From Pedobacter chinensis (GTDB taxonomy: Bacteria > Bacteroidota > Bacteroidia > Sphingobacteriales > Sphingobacteriaceae), in NCBI RefSeq assembly GCF_003339865.1, contig NZ_QPKV01000002.1:496001-560000 (forward strand): a stretch of 64,000 bases of DNA, written 5' to 3'. This document shows, one piece after another, positions 54,908-63,278 of the stretch. Numbering within the stretch: the first letter of the stretch is position 1; every line of letters begins with the position of its first letter. The notes beneath the pieces are model-generated. The model saw only the letters and a program-made list of their open reading frames with translations, searched no databases and was not told the origin of the DNA. A program made the translations under genes and the position numbers.

Positions 54908-56917
54908 TTAAAAGAAAACCGAGATAAGCATATCTATCAGCTTGATTCCAGCAAAAGGTATCAGTACGCCACCTAAACCATAAATGAACAGGTTTCTTCT
55001 AAGTAATGCACTTGCTCCAATAGGTTTGTAAGCTACACCTTTCAATGCCAATGGAATCAACATCGGAATGATGATTGCATTGAAAATTACAGCTGATAAT
55101 ATGGCACTCTCCGGACTGTGTAAATTCATAATATTAAGCCCTTGTAATGCAGGAATCGCTGTGATAAACAGGGCAGGAATGATGGCAAAATACTTAGCCA
55201 CATCATTGGCAATACTGAATGTAGTCAATGTACCACGGGTCATCAGCAATTGTTTTCCGATTTCCACCACTTCAATCAATTTGGTAGGATCGTTGTCCAG
55301 ATCCACCATATTACCCGCTTCCTTCGCTGCCTGTGTGCCAGAATTCATAGCAACGCCTACATCAGCCTGAGCCAGCGCCGGAGCATCGTTGGTTCCGTCC
55401 CCCATCATAGCTACCAATCGACCTTCTGATTGCTCTTTTTTGATGTAATTCATCTTGTCCTCGGGCTTTGCTTCAGCAATGAAGTCATCGACACCCGCTT
55501 TCTCTGCTATAAATTTTGCAGTTAAAGGATTGTCTCCGGTTACCATCACGGTTTTAATACCCATTTTACGCAGACGTTCAAAACGTTCCTGGATACCGGG
55601 TTTGATGATGTCCTGTAATTCGATCACTCCTAAAGCGACTTCGTTCTCTGATACGACCAGCGGTGTACCACCATTAGATGAGATAGCTTTAACTTTTTCC
55701 TCAACTTCTTTTGGAAACGTATTGCCTGCTCGTGTAACCATGCTTTTAATGGCATCCGTTGCACCTTTTCGGATACGTGTGCCTTCATAGTCTACACCTG
55801 AACTCCTTGTCTCCGCCGTAAACTTGATAAACTGAGGGTTTCTTGCTTCATAGCTTAATGGATTAACCCCGGCAAGCTCTATAATCGATTTTCCTTCCGG
55901 TGTTTCATCCGCCATGGAGCTCAATACCGCAGCTTTTATTAATCTTTTCTCATCAATACCATTGGCGGCATGAAAATGGGTTGCTTTACGGTTACCAATG
56001 GTAATAGTTCCTGTTTTATCCAATAGCAAAACATCAATGTCACCAGCGGTTTCAACCGCTTTGCCACTTTTGGTAATCACATTGGCTCTCAGGGCTCTAT
56101 CCATTCCGGCAATCCCAATGGCTGATAATAAGCCTCCAATGGTGGTGGGGATCAGACAGACAAACAGGGAAATAAACGATGCAATGGTAATTCCCACATT
56201 GGCGTAATCAGCAAATGGTTTGAGTGTCACACAGACGATGATAAATACCAATGTAAACCCTGCCAATAAAATCGTTAAAGCGATTTCATTGGGTGTTTTT
56301 TGTCGCGCAGCACCTTCTACCAACGCAATCATTTTGTCCAGGAAGCTTTCACCAGGCTGCGTTGTCACCTGCACCACGATTTTATCCGACAAAACTTTGG
56401 TACCACCCGTTACGGAGCTTTTATCACCACCCGCTTCACGGATTACAGGAGCAGACTCTCCGGTAATGGCACTTTCATCAATGGTAGCCAAACCTTCAAT
56501 AATTTCTCCATCGGTTGGGATTATGTCGCCTGCTTCACAGATGAAAATATCGCCTTTTTGCAATTGCGCAGACGAGATGGTTTTTCCGTTTTTCAATCTT
56601 GCAGGAGTTTCCTCTCTCGTCTTACGCAGACTATCAGCCTGTGCCTTACCTCTTGCTTCGGCAATAGCTTCCGCAAAGTTGGCAAACAATAATGTCAATA
56701 ACAGGATGATGAAAACCGTAAAATTATAGCCAAAACTTCCTTGTCCCTGAGCTCCTGCCAATGTCCAGAGGCTCACGGCTAACATGACCAAGGTACCGAT
56801 CCATACAGTAAACATGACCGGATTACGGAACATGGTTTTCGGATTGAGTTTCACAAAAGATTGCTTCAATGCTTCCTGAACCATATCTTTTTGAAACAAT
56901 GATGTATTGTTGTTCAT
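54908..56917 (-). CDS. kdpB: K+-transporting ATPase subunit B (P-type ATPase)
   Basis: A 669-residue P-type ATPase that drives high-affinity K+ uptake. The phosphorylation Asp300 is in [16 protein letters not shown] is at residues 152-155 in the actuator domain, PTTIGG in the membrane domain, and [19 protein letters not shown] in the hinge. All key residues are in place, so it is active by sequence. It is followed by kdpC and preceded by kdpA, 20 bases away. Confidence 0.97.
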   Translation of the reverse strand: MNNNTSLFQKDMVQEALKQSFVKLNPKTMFRNPVMFTVWIGTLVMLAVSLWTLAGAQGQGSFGYNFTVFIILLLTLLFANFAEAIAEARGKAQADSLRKTREETPARLKNGKTISSAQLQKGDIFICEAGDIIPTDGEIIEGLATIDESAITGESAPVIREAGGDKSSVTGGTKVLSDKIVVQVTTQPGESFLDKMIALVEGAARQKTPNEIALTILLAGFTLVFIIVCVTLKPFADYANVGITIASFISLFVCLIPTTIGGLLSAIGIAGMDRALRANVITKSGKAVETAGDIDVLLLDKTGTITIGNRKATHFHAANGIDEKRLIKAAVLSSMADETPEGKSIIELAGVNPLSYEARNPQFIKFTAETRSSGVDYEGTRIRKGATDAIKSMVTRAGNTFPKEVEEKVKAISSNGGTPLVVSENEVALGVIELQDIIKPGIQERFERLRKMGIKTVMVTGDNPLTAKFIAEKAGVDDFIAEAKPEDKMNYIKKEQSEGRLVAMMGDGTNDAPALAQADVGVAMNSGTQAAKEAGNMVDLDNDPTKLIEVVEIGKQLLMTRGTLTTFSIANDVAKYFAIIPALFITAIPALQGLNIMNLHSPESAILSAVIFNAIIIPMLIPLALKGVAYKPIGASALLRRNLFIYGLGGVLIPFAGIKLIDMLISVFF

Positions 56918-56937
56918 TTCTAAATTCTTTAATCAGT

Positions 56938-58626
56938 TTAATAAAGTGAGAAGTATTCTGCAATTGGGCCTAATGCCAAAACCGGGAAGAATGCCAACGC
57001 AGCTACAATAGCGATTACGGCGAACACCATCAGTCCGAAAGTGGCTGTATCGGTCTTCAATGTTCCGTCACCTTCCGGTACAAATTTCTTTTGTGCCAAT
57101 AAGCCTGCAATTGCAACGGGACCTATGATCGGTAAGAATCTGGAAAGGATTAGTACAAATCCAGTACTGATATTCCACCAAGGTGTATTATCACCCAGCC
57201 CTTCAAACCCGCTACCGTTGTTGGCAGATGATGAGGTATATTCATAAAGCATTTCGCTAAGTCCATGAAATCCTGGATTATTGAGAGAGTCAGCCGTATA
57301 CTGTGGTAAAGCTGCTGCCAGTGCTGTTCCGACAAGTATCAGGAACGGATGTAACAGGGCGATAATCATGGCGATTTTCATTTCTCTCGCTTCTACTTTT
57401 TTACCCAGGAACTCGGGCGTTCTTCCCACCATCAATCCACTGATAAATACAGCCAGTATGATGAAAATAAAGAAGTTCAATAAACCAACGCCGACACCGC
57501 CGTAGAATGCATTGATCATCATGGCCAGTAATTCATTCATCCCGGATAACGCCATCGAACTATCATGCATGGAGTTCACTGAACCCGTAGAGATCACGGT
57601 GGTTACGATACTCCAAAATCCGGAAGCAGGTGCTCCTAATCGGATTTCTTTCCCTTCCATTGCTCCCAATGAATTATCGATACCCATAGCTGCTATAGCA
57701 GGGTTTCCGTTCATCTCCATATTGATATTTGGAATAGTCAGCATTAGAAAACCTACCGTCATTACGCCGAATATCATCCACGAGAGTTTTCTTCTTCTGA
57801 TAAAATAGCCGAAAGCAAAAATCATAGCCAAAGGCACGATCAGCTGGGCAACCATTTCTACCATATTGGATAAATAGGATGGGTTTTCAAAAGGGTGAGC
57901 AGAGTTTACACCAAAGAATCCACCACCGTTAGTTCCTACGTGTTTAATGGGTACAAAAGCAGCTGCTGGCCCTCTTGACACCTCTACAGAATCTCCCTGT
58001 AAAGTAGTGATGGTATCTTTTCCCTCAAAAGTCATCGGCGTGCCTTCAAACGCCAATATGATGGCTACTACAAATGATATGGGTAGTAAAATACGGGTAC
58101 ATGATTTTACAAAATTGCTGTAGAAGTTTCCCAAGGTATCGGCGGTTTTATCCCTGAATGCCCTGAATAATACTACTGCGGCTGCCATACCAGTTCCTGC
58201 ACTTACAAACTGTAAAAACATCAGCCAGTACTGTCCCAGATAGCTTAACCCAGACTCCCCCGAATAGTGCTGTAGATTACAGTTTACCACAAATGATATG
58301 ACAGTATTAAATGCAAGGTCTGCCGACATACTCGGGTTTTTATCCGGGTTCAAAGGAAGATTTCCCTGATTCATCAAAACAACCATTCCTAATAGGAACC
58401 AGACCATATTGATCGAGATCATCACGACCATCTGCTGTTTCCAGTTCATCTCTGTATGTGGATTGATACCACTGATTTTGTAAAAGATCCGTTCTATTGG
58501 ATTAAAAATCGGATCGAGCAGCGTTTTTTCGCCGCCATAGACTTTTGCGATGTATTTACCCAGCGGTATTGCCAGCAATATCGACAAGGTAAACATTACG
58601 ATTATTCCTAAAATTTCTGTGTTCAT
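56938..58626 (-). CDS. kdpA: K+-transporting ATPase subunit A
   Basis: This 562-residue channel-like subunit selects K+ in the Kdp complex. It has about ten membrane segments. Selectivity-filter loops are visible: SFVVNCNLQHYSGES near residue 110, VGTNGGGFFGVNSAHPFENP near 235, and further G-rich loops at GSVNSMHDSS and NNGSGFEG. The family length and order match. By eye the segment is richer in G+C than the left half of the window. Two tiny membrane-protein genes lie directly upstream. Confidence 0.97.
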   Translation of the reverse strand: MNTEILGIIVMFTLSILLAIPLGKYIAKVYGGEKTLLDPIFNPIERIFYKISGINPHTEMNWKQQMVVMISINMVWFLLGMVVLMNQGNLPLNPDKNPSMSADLAFNTVISFVVNCNLQHYSGESGLSYLGQYWLMFLQFVSAGTGMAAAVVLFRAFRDKTADTLGNFYSNFVKSCTRILLPISFVVAIILAFEGTPMTFEGKDTITTLQGDSVEVSRGPAAAFVPIKHVGTNGGGFFGVNSAHPFENPSYLSNMVEMVAQLIVPLAMIFAFGYFIRRRKLSWMIFGVMTVGFLMLTIPNINMEMNGNPAIAAMGIDNSLGAMEGKEIRLGAPASGFWSIVTTVISTGSVNSMHDSSMALSGMNELLAMMINAFYGGVGVGLLNFFIFIILAVFISGLMVGRTPEFLGKKVEAREMKIAMIIALLHPFLILVGTALAAALPQYTADSLNNPGFHGLSEMLYEYTSSSANNGSGFEGLGDNTPWWNISTGFVLILSRFLPIIGPVAIAGLLAQKKFVPEGDGTLKTDTATFGLMVFAVIAIVAALAFFPVLALGPIAEYFSLY

Positions 58627-58631
58627 TTTTA

Positions 58632-58745
58632 TTAATTAAATATGGTTTTAAACATCCACCCAAGCAGCTTGACGAATGCCAATACGATCAGGAATATCAA
58701 GGCAATTCGGGCTACATCTTTCATTTCATTGATTATCTTTTTCAT
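58632..58745 (-). CDS. Micro-membrane protein, 37 aa, directly before kdpA
   Basis: The frame MKKIINEMKDVARIALIFL, followed by VLAFVKLLGWMFKTIFN, gives one membrane segment (about residues 14-31) with a charged N-terminus. It begins with an ATG that overlaps the stop of the previous micro-gene (ATGA). A longer frame from 58823 exists but ignores this coupling. It ends 5 bases before kdpA. The role may be to stabilise or regulate the pump, as for KdpF, but this is inference. Confidence 0.7.
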   Translation of the reverse strand: MKKIINEMKDVARIALIFLIVLAFVKLLGWMFKTIFN

Positions 58746-58855
58746 AGCAATATTTGAATTTTTAGAAACGCCAAATAGATAATAGAAATAAAGAACAGCA
58801 CCCAGAATATAATGGATATCCATACCTTGATCTTCACCTTTGTATTTTTCTTCAT
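58742..58855 (-). CDS. Micro-membrane protein, 37 aa, coupled by ATGA
   Basis: The frame MKKNTKVKIKVWISIIFW, followed by VLFFISIIYLAFLKIQILL, gives a basic N-terminus and one long hydrophobic segment (about residues 10-32). Its stop overlaps the next ATG by ATGA. It begins 13 bases after kdpF ends. No relative is known to me, so the function is unknown. It is in frame with a plausible start and lies inside the operon. Confidence 0.65.
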   Translation of the reverse strand: MKKNTKVKIKVWISIIFWVLFFISIIYLAFLKIQILL

Positions 58856-58868
58856 CTACTGAAACGGT

Positions 58869-58946
58869 TTAAAATTTTTCCGGTTTAAGCAATACGTAGC
58901 AGATGTAAGCAAATACACCTATGGCTACTATAAATAATGCGGTCAT
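58869..58946 (-). CDS. kdpF: K+-transporting ATPase subunit F
   Basis: The 25-residue MTALFIVAIGVFAYICYVLL, ending KPEKF, is a single-segment membrane peptide of the Bacteroidota KdpF type, which stabilises the KdpABC complex. It is too short for ordinary gene finding. Its ATG overlaps the TGA of the upstream 127-aa gene. It is separated from kdpA by two more tiny membrane-protein genes, unlike the direct kdpFA junction of enteric bacteria. Confidence 0.88.
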   Translation of the reverse strand: MTALFIVAIGVFAYICYVLLKPEKF

Positions 58947-59326
58947 AGACTTGTTTTTTGTATTAAATAATTTGTATGCTGAAACTGATAAACATGTTTC
59001 AGGTTATTAGGGATAAGTTGATACACGTATATCCATTGTTCTGCTGTACAACGCCTTTTCATTCCTTCAAAAGAGCGGACAAAAAGATTCTCAATAATAT
59101 ACCTTACGTATTCATTTCCTCTTTTATGGAGCCAACCGATAAACTTAATTCTCACCCCAATTTTCTCTATCTGTCCCTTGGAGAGTAGAAGATTGATATG
59201 GTTAACGATTGCCTGAAATATGCCTGCAAAGTTTCTTTTCGAGGATAATTCGGTGATTTCTTCTTGAATTTCCCCATAATGCTGAGCCAGATAAACACTG
59301 GCTGCATTTTCGTTTATTTCATTCAT
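58943..59326 (-). CDS. Uncharacterised 127-aa protein in the kdp operon (DUF7674-like)
   Basis: A 127-residue soluble, probably helical protein. Its middle reads GNEYVRYIIENLFVRSFEGMKRRC. A similar pattern, GNQYTRNAIENEFLTALSF, is found in the 119-aa protein encoded 300 bases upstream, so the two appear to be divergent paralogues. I recall a Bacteroidota family of this kind (DUF7674). Its stop overlaps kdpF by ATGA, which couples their translation. A regulatory or assembly role for Kdp is possible but unproven. Confidence 0.75.
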   Translation of the reverse strand: MNEINENAASVYLAQHYGEIQEEITELSSKRNFAGIFQAIVNHINLLLSKGQIEKIGVRIKFIGWLHKRGNEYVRYIIENLFVRSFEGMKRRCTAEQWIYVYQLIPNNLKHVYQFQHTNYLIQKTSL

Positions 59327-59341
59327 TGTTCTGATTGTTTT

Positions 59342-59452
59342 TTATTTGCTGAAAAACATCCCATAGAAAATGCAGAAGACAATAAATGCTAAAAGTATTT
59401 TTGCCAATATATCTGTAACTATTTCTCTGTTTGATTTTCGTTCTTTTTTCAT
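59342..59452 (-). CDS. Micro-membrane protein, 36 aa
   Basis: The frame MKKERKSNREIVTDILAKIL, followed by LAFIVFCIFYGMFFSK, gives a basic N-terminus and one hydrophobic segment (about 15-33). Its ATG overlaps the TGA of the preceding 55-aa gene. It ends 15 bases before the 127-aa gene. No relative is known to me. Confidence 0.65.
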   Translation of the reverse strand: MKKERKSNREIVTDILAKILLAFIVFCIFYGMFFSK

Positions 59453-59616
59453 CTGCTGATTAATTGAAAGAATAAGAAGAAAAAGACAAAGCCAATTAAA
59501 AGACCTGCAAACCCACCAAGCTTTACAGAGGCTGCAAACAGGAGAAATAATAATATTGCTAATGCTGCCTTTTTTATTTTAGAAGACCACTGTTCTTTCT
59601 CTTTTGAAACTTTCAT
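59449..59616 (-). CDS. Small membrane protein, 55 aa
   Basis: The frame starts MKVSKEKEQWSSKIKKAALA and ends FFLFFQLISR. It has a basic, charged N-terminus and two hydrophobic segments (about 17-30 and 35-52) with a GG between, suggesting a helical hairpin. Its stop overlaps the next gene's start by ATGA. It begins 6 bases after the 119-aa gene. The function is unknown. Confidence 0.65.
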   Translation of the reverse strand: MKVSKEKEQWSSKIKKAALAILLFLLFAASVKLGGFAGLLIGFVFFFLFFQLISR

Positions 59617-59622
59617 GTTTAC

Positions 59623-59982
59623 TTAGTTTTCCAAAATGGTTTTGATATATCCTTTTCGCAATTCGATCGGAAATAAATCCAGGTGTTTTTTTAGACTACC
59701 TGGGCTCTCATCAAACGACAATGCTGTCAGGAACTCATTTTCAATAGCATTTCGTGTGTATTGATTTCCTCCCTGGTACAAAAGATTAATTACTTTCGCT
59801 ATCTCCTGAACCCGCTCTAATTCATCCTCCAATCCCGAACAAATTTTTTGGGAACAAACTTCTGCCAATTTGTGAAGCAATAGGTAGTCTGCAATAGCGT
59901 CATCCAGATTATCCAAATCGGGAATTAGTCTTGCAGCTTCAGGAGCCCATTGTTGTATCGTATTTATTATTTTTGTTTTCAT
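59623..59982 (-). CDS. Uncharacterised 119-aa protein, paralogue of the 127-aa kdp-operon protein
   Basis: A 119-residue soluble, acidic, helical protein. The shared pattern GNQYTRNAIENEF and the following LDLFPIELRKGYIKTILEN align by eye with the 127-aa protein (GNEYVRYIIENLF ... LIPNNLKHVYQ). It has no signal peptide or membrane segment. Duplicated copies in one operon may form a heteromer. I recall a DUF7674-type family but cannot confirm it. It lies just upstream of the 55-aa membrane gene. Confidence 0.75.
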   Translation of the reverse strand: MKTKIINTIQQWAPEAARLIPDLDNLDDAIADYLLLHKLAEVCSQKICSGLEDELERVQEIAKVINLLYQGGNQYTRNAIENEFLTALSFDESPGSLKKHLDLFPIELRKGYIKTILEN

Positions 59983-60046
59983 CTATTTATTTTCCTTAAA
60001 ATGGTCGATGAGAGCTCAATGTATTCACATCTTTTTTCATCTTATT

Positions 60047-60130
60047 TTAGATTTTCTCAAAGAAGTCGATTGACTTTATGAACAGGCCGAAGCAGGCTAA
60101 CCCTGCGAGTACTAAAACTGTTGTTATCAT
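60047..60130 (-). CDS. Micro-membrane protein, 27 aa
   Basis: The frame MITTVLVLAGLACFGLFIKS, ending IDFFEKI, gives one hydrophobic segment (about 3-18), in KdpF-like size. It begins 16 bases after the 47-aa gene ends. It is followed by a 64-base gap to the 119-aa gene. Other tiny membrane proteins of the operon have a similar layout. The function is unknown. Confidence 0.6.
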   Translation of the reverse strand: MITTVLVLAGLACFGLFIKSIDFFEKI

Positions 60131-60146
60131 GTTATAAATTTTAAGA

Positions 60147-60290
60147 TTATACCTCACTAATGTGCTTCATAATGGCTCCGAATATCAACATCACGATCAA
60201 TGCAAAAAGCAATAAATGATATGATTTGAGCCATTTTGGAAACGACGGCGGTTCTTTTTGCTGTTTCCATTTGACATTTCTTTTTCTCAT
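60147..60290 (-). CDS. Small membrane protein, 47 aa, first gene of the kdp operon
   Basis: The frame starts MRKRNVKWKQQKEPPSFPKW and ends AIMKHISEV. It has a basic, Pro-containing N-terminus and one hydrophobic segment (about 25-41). It is the first coding frame on the minus strand after the divergent promoter region with NhaA. No relative is known to me. Confidence 0.6.
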   Translation of the reverse strand: MRKRNVKWKQQKEPPSFPKWLKSYHLLLFALIVMLIFGAIMKHISEV

Positions 60291-60342
60291 TTTTAATTTC
60301 GTTTGTATACACTATGCCAATATTCATTCCAGTGAAAACAAA

Positions 60343-60442
60343 TACAGTATAAACAACTGTAAATAAGTTTGTTATTTAAATTCCTTTAATTCTTTCTTCC
60401 GAAAAACCTTCTCATAATGATAGGGTCATTCTCATAATGATA
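60343..60442. promoter_or_regulatory. Divergent control region with dyads and 20-bp-spaced palindromes
   Basis: TACAGT (60343-60348) and ACTGTA (60356-60361) form an inverted repeat with a 7-base spacer. Further right, TTCTCATAATGATA occurs twice, at 60409-60422 and 60429-60442. Each copy contains the palindrome TCATAATGA (60412-60420 and 60432-60440), exactly 20 bases apart, so both face the same side of the helix. These are candidate operators for a dimeric regulator controlling the kdp operon and/or nhaA. Confidence 0.6.
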
Positions 60443-60528
60443 CGACCATGTCAATTGATGATAAAAGGTATGCTGTCTTGGTGGAGCGATATTGCCTTGA
60501 TTAGTAAGGAGAATCGTTTTGAATTTTA

Positions 60529-60536
60529 TATTTTTG
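60529..60536 (+). promoter_or_regulatory. Putative nhaA -7 element
   Basis: TATTTTTG matches TAnnTTTG. It would give a leader of about 65 bases to the nhaA start. No correctly spaced TTTG is visible. Confidence 0.35.
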
Positions 60537-60608
60537 TACTTTATAAAATCGCAAATTGACTTTCTTCTAAGTCATTTTCAGCATAAACAAGAGGGATAAT
60601 TATAAAAG

Positions 60609-61940
60609 ATGAATAAAGTAAAAAGGACACCTATTGAAAAAATTGTATCACCTATACAGAGCTTCATTAAGAATGAAAAAGCAGGTGGAATCGTATTGGG
60701 TATTAGCGTAGTTATTGCTTTGATATTAGCAAACTCACCATTATCGGAAGAGTATCACCATATTCTAGAGCACAGGTTTGGTTTTCAATTAGACGGAAAT
60801 ACTTATTTTGAGTATAACCTGCATCACTGGATCAATGATGGTCTGATGGCTATATTTTTCTTTGTGGTCGGTTTGGAACTAAAAAGAGAGATTGTCGGAG
60901 GCGAGTTGTCCAACCCACGTAAAGCGCTATTACCCATTGCTGCGGCATTTGGTGGTATGGCTGTACCTGCCGCTATATATCTCTTCCTGAATCCAACAGG
61001 TGAAGTACACAGTGGTTGGGGAATACCCATGGCAACAGATATAGCATTCGCTCTAGGCGTACTTTATTTATTAGGAAACAAAATTCCGCTAACGCTCAAA
61101 GTATTTTTAACGGCTTTGGCTATTGTTGACGATTTGGGAGCCGTGCTGGTCATCGCTTTTTTCTATACATCGGACATATCCATGTTTCATTTGATCATCG
61201 GTGCTTTGGTACTGTTGACGATGTACATTGGTAATAAAATGGGCGTGCGAAGCATTTTGTTCTACGCGATTTTAGGGATAGGTGGTGTTTGGACTACATT
61301 TTTGTTGTCTGGCGTGCATGCGACAATTGCCGCAGTACTGGCTGCATTTACTATTCCGGCAGATGTGAAAATCAATGAAAAAATATTCAGCAATAATATT
61401 CAACGGTTGCTGGATAAGTTTAAAGGAATAGATCCGGACAACAGTAAACCTACGCTGACGAATGAACAGCTGCATATTCTCGAAGAAATTCAAAATAGTA
61501 CGGTTGCAGCGACTCCACCATTACAACGATTGGAACATGCGATGCACCCCATGGTAACGTTTATAATCATTCCGATATTTGCACTGGCAAATGCGGGCGT
61601 TTCATTGGCTATAGATATGGAACATTTGTTCAGTACGAATGTGGCATTGGGCGTCGCCTTAGGCTTGTTGGTCGGTAAAGTAGTAGGCGTTGTCGGATTT
61701 ACATGGCTTCTGGTTAAGCTTAAAGTTGCTCCTTTCCCGGAAGGGATGAATGTACGAAACCTATTTGGTGTAGGTTTGCTTGCTTCTATTGGATTTACGA
61801 TGTCATTGTTTGTGACTTCATTAGCTTTTTCGCATGAAGAATATATGACACAGGCTAAAATAGGAATTTTTGCAGCATCTATTATCGGCGGTGTGTTGGG
61901 GTATTATGTACTCAGCAAACAGGCGAGAAAGAAATCTTAA
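60609..61940 (+). CDS. nhaA: Na+/H+ antiporter NhaA
   Basis: A 443-residue integral membrane antiporter that extrudes Na+ (or Li+) in exchange for protons. The ion-binding Asp pair is at D174/D175 (ALAIVDDLGAVLVIA), and the preceding PMATDIAFALG holds a further conserved Asp (D144). About 12 membrane segments are present. An insert of about 40 residues in the middle (SNNIQRLLDKFKGIDPDNSKP) is cytoplasmic. It stands divergent from the kdp operon and is followed by a DUF389 gene 13 bases downstream. Confidence 0.95.
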   Translation: MNKVKRTPIEKIVSPIQSFIKNEKAGGIVLGISVVIALILANSPLSEEYHHILEHRFGFQLDGNTYFEYNLHHWINDGLMAIFFFVVGLELKREIVGGELSNPRKALLPIAAAFGGMAVPAAIYLFLNPTGEVHSGWGIPMATDIAFALGVLYLLGNKIPLTLKVFLTALAIVDDLGAVLVIAFFYTSDISMFHLIIGALVLLTMYIGNKMGVRSILFYAILGIGGVWTTFLLSGVHATIAAVLAAFTIPADVKINEKIFSNNIQRLLDKFKGIDPDNSKPTLTNEQLHILEEIQNSTVAATPPLQRLEHAMHPMVTFIIIPIFALANAGVSLAIDMEHLFSTNVALGVALGLLVGKVVGVVGFTWLLVKLKVAPFPEGMNVRNLFGVGLLASIGFTMSLFVTSLAFSHEEYMTQAKIGIFAASIIGGVLGYYVLSKQARKKS

Positions 61941-61953
61941 TATTCAATAGCAG

Positions 61954-63261
61954 ATGAGTAATAAAATATGGGATTTTATCAACCTGCACAATGGTGAAGA
62001 AGATAAACAAAAAGTTTTAGAAAACGTAACGGCTAACATTTCCTTTCGTGGATCCAACCTTTGGATATTGGCCTGTGCCATCATTATCGCTTCTGTTGGA
62101 TTGAATGTCAATTCCACAGCGGTGATTATCGGTGCGATGCTGATATCACCCTTGATGGGACCTATATTAGGGGCAGGATTTGCGTTAGGAACCTATAACT
62201 TCCTGCTGTTAAGGAAGTCAATCAAAAACCTGTTAATTGCCACAATTGTCAGCTTGCTGGTGTCGGCATTTTATTTTTATATCAGTCCGTTTAAAGACGT
62301 GCAATCTGAATTGTTGGCTCGTACTTCGCCCAACATATATGACGTGTTGATTGCTTTCTTTGGCGGTTTAGTAGGTGTTATTGCCATCACCCGGGTAGAG
62401 AAAGGAAATCCAATTCCGGGAGTTGCCATTGCAACAGCATTGATGCCGCCGTTGTGTACCGCAGGATATGGTTTGGCAACCTTTAATTTTAGTTATTTCT
62501 TTGGTGCCTTTTATCTGTACACGATCAACTGTTTCTTTATATGTATTGCCACTTTTTTGGTAATCAAGTATTTAAAATATCCTGCATCCGCAACGATCGA
62601 GCCTAAAAATGAAAAGCGTATCCGATATGGTATTACGACTTTAATGATGGTCATGATTATCCCTAGCTTTTATCTGGCTTATAATCTTTTTGAAGAGAAA
62701 AAATTCACAAAAACAGTAGAAGAGTTTATCAGTTCAGAATTTAGCAGCAGAGGTTATACCGTGATTTATAAAAAACTGAATTATAACTCCAAACCTAAAA
62801 AAGTGGATATTGCTTTCCTAGACAAAAAATTGAGCAAAGAAGAAATGGAGATGTATAACCGGCTATTGGATGAAAGAGGTATTCATAATACAACGTTGGG
62901 TTTTAGACAGGACGATGCAGATCTCAAATCTGAAATTCTCAGTGAATTGAATAAGCAGGATGCTTCTTTATCTGAAAAAGATGTTACCATCAATAATTTG
63001 AGGCAGGAATTGAATAGATATAAAGTAAGCGAACCTGGTTTAGTGAAAGAGATCAATGTCCTTTTTCCGGAACTTGAAGATGTGTCCCTCGGCAAAATAG
63101 AAAAATATACCGGGACCGACAGTGCAAGGATTGAATGGGTGGTTTTATACCATCTTGAAAAGGGAGCAAAAGAAACTGATAAAACCAAAATAAAGAAATG
63201 GCTAAATGAGCGACTTAAGGTCGATAACACACTGCTTTTGCAAGATACACAGTCAGAATAG
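61954..63261 (+). CDS. DUF389 membrane protein
   Basis: A 435-residue protein. The N-terminal part is a DUF389 membrane domain with about six segments (NISFRGSNLWILACAIIIASVGLNVNSTAVIIGAMLISPLMGPILGAGFALG and FGGLVGVIAITRVEKGNPIPGVAIATALMPPLCTAGYGLAT). From about residue 245 a hydrophilic, coiled-coil-like C-terminal region follows. Its function is unknown. It lies in one operon with nhaA and a K+ transporter gene, so a role in ion homeostasis is a reasonable guess. Confidence 0.9.
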   Translation: MSNKIWDFINLHNGEEDKQKVLENVTANISFRGSNLWILACAIIIASVGLNVNSTAVIIGAMLISPLMGPILGAGFALGTYNFLLLRKSIKNLLIATIVSLLVSAFYFYISPFKDVQSELLARTSPNIYDVLIAFFGGLVGVIAITRVEKGNPIPGVAIATALMPPLCTAGYGLATFNFSYFFGAFYLYTINCFFICIATFLVIKYLKYPASATIEPKNEKRIRYGITTLMMVMIIPSFYLAYNLFEEKKFTKTVEEFISSEFSSRGYTVIYKKLNYNSKPKKVDIAFLDKKLSKEEMEMYNRLLDERGIHNTTLGFRQDDADLKSEILSELNKQDASLSEKDVTINNLRQELNRYKVSEPGLVKEINVLFPELEDVSLGKIEKYTGTDSARIEWVVLYHLEKGAKETDKTKIKKWLNERLKVDNTLLLQDTQSE

Positions 63262-63278
63262 CCGCAGAGAAAAAAATA

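Noticed and set aside
60002-60046. A 13-codon frame between the 27-aa and 119-aa genes
   Set aside because: Too short and without a membrane segment or coupling.
60305-60320. A sigma-54-like TTGGCA element upstream of the kdp-operon small genes
   Set aside because: The -24 half fits but the -12 half (ATACA instead of TTGCA) does not.
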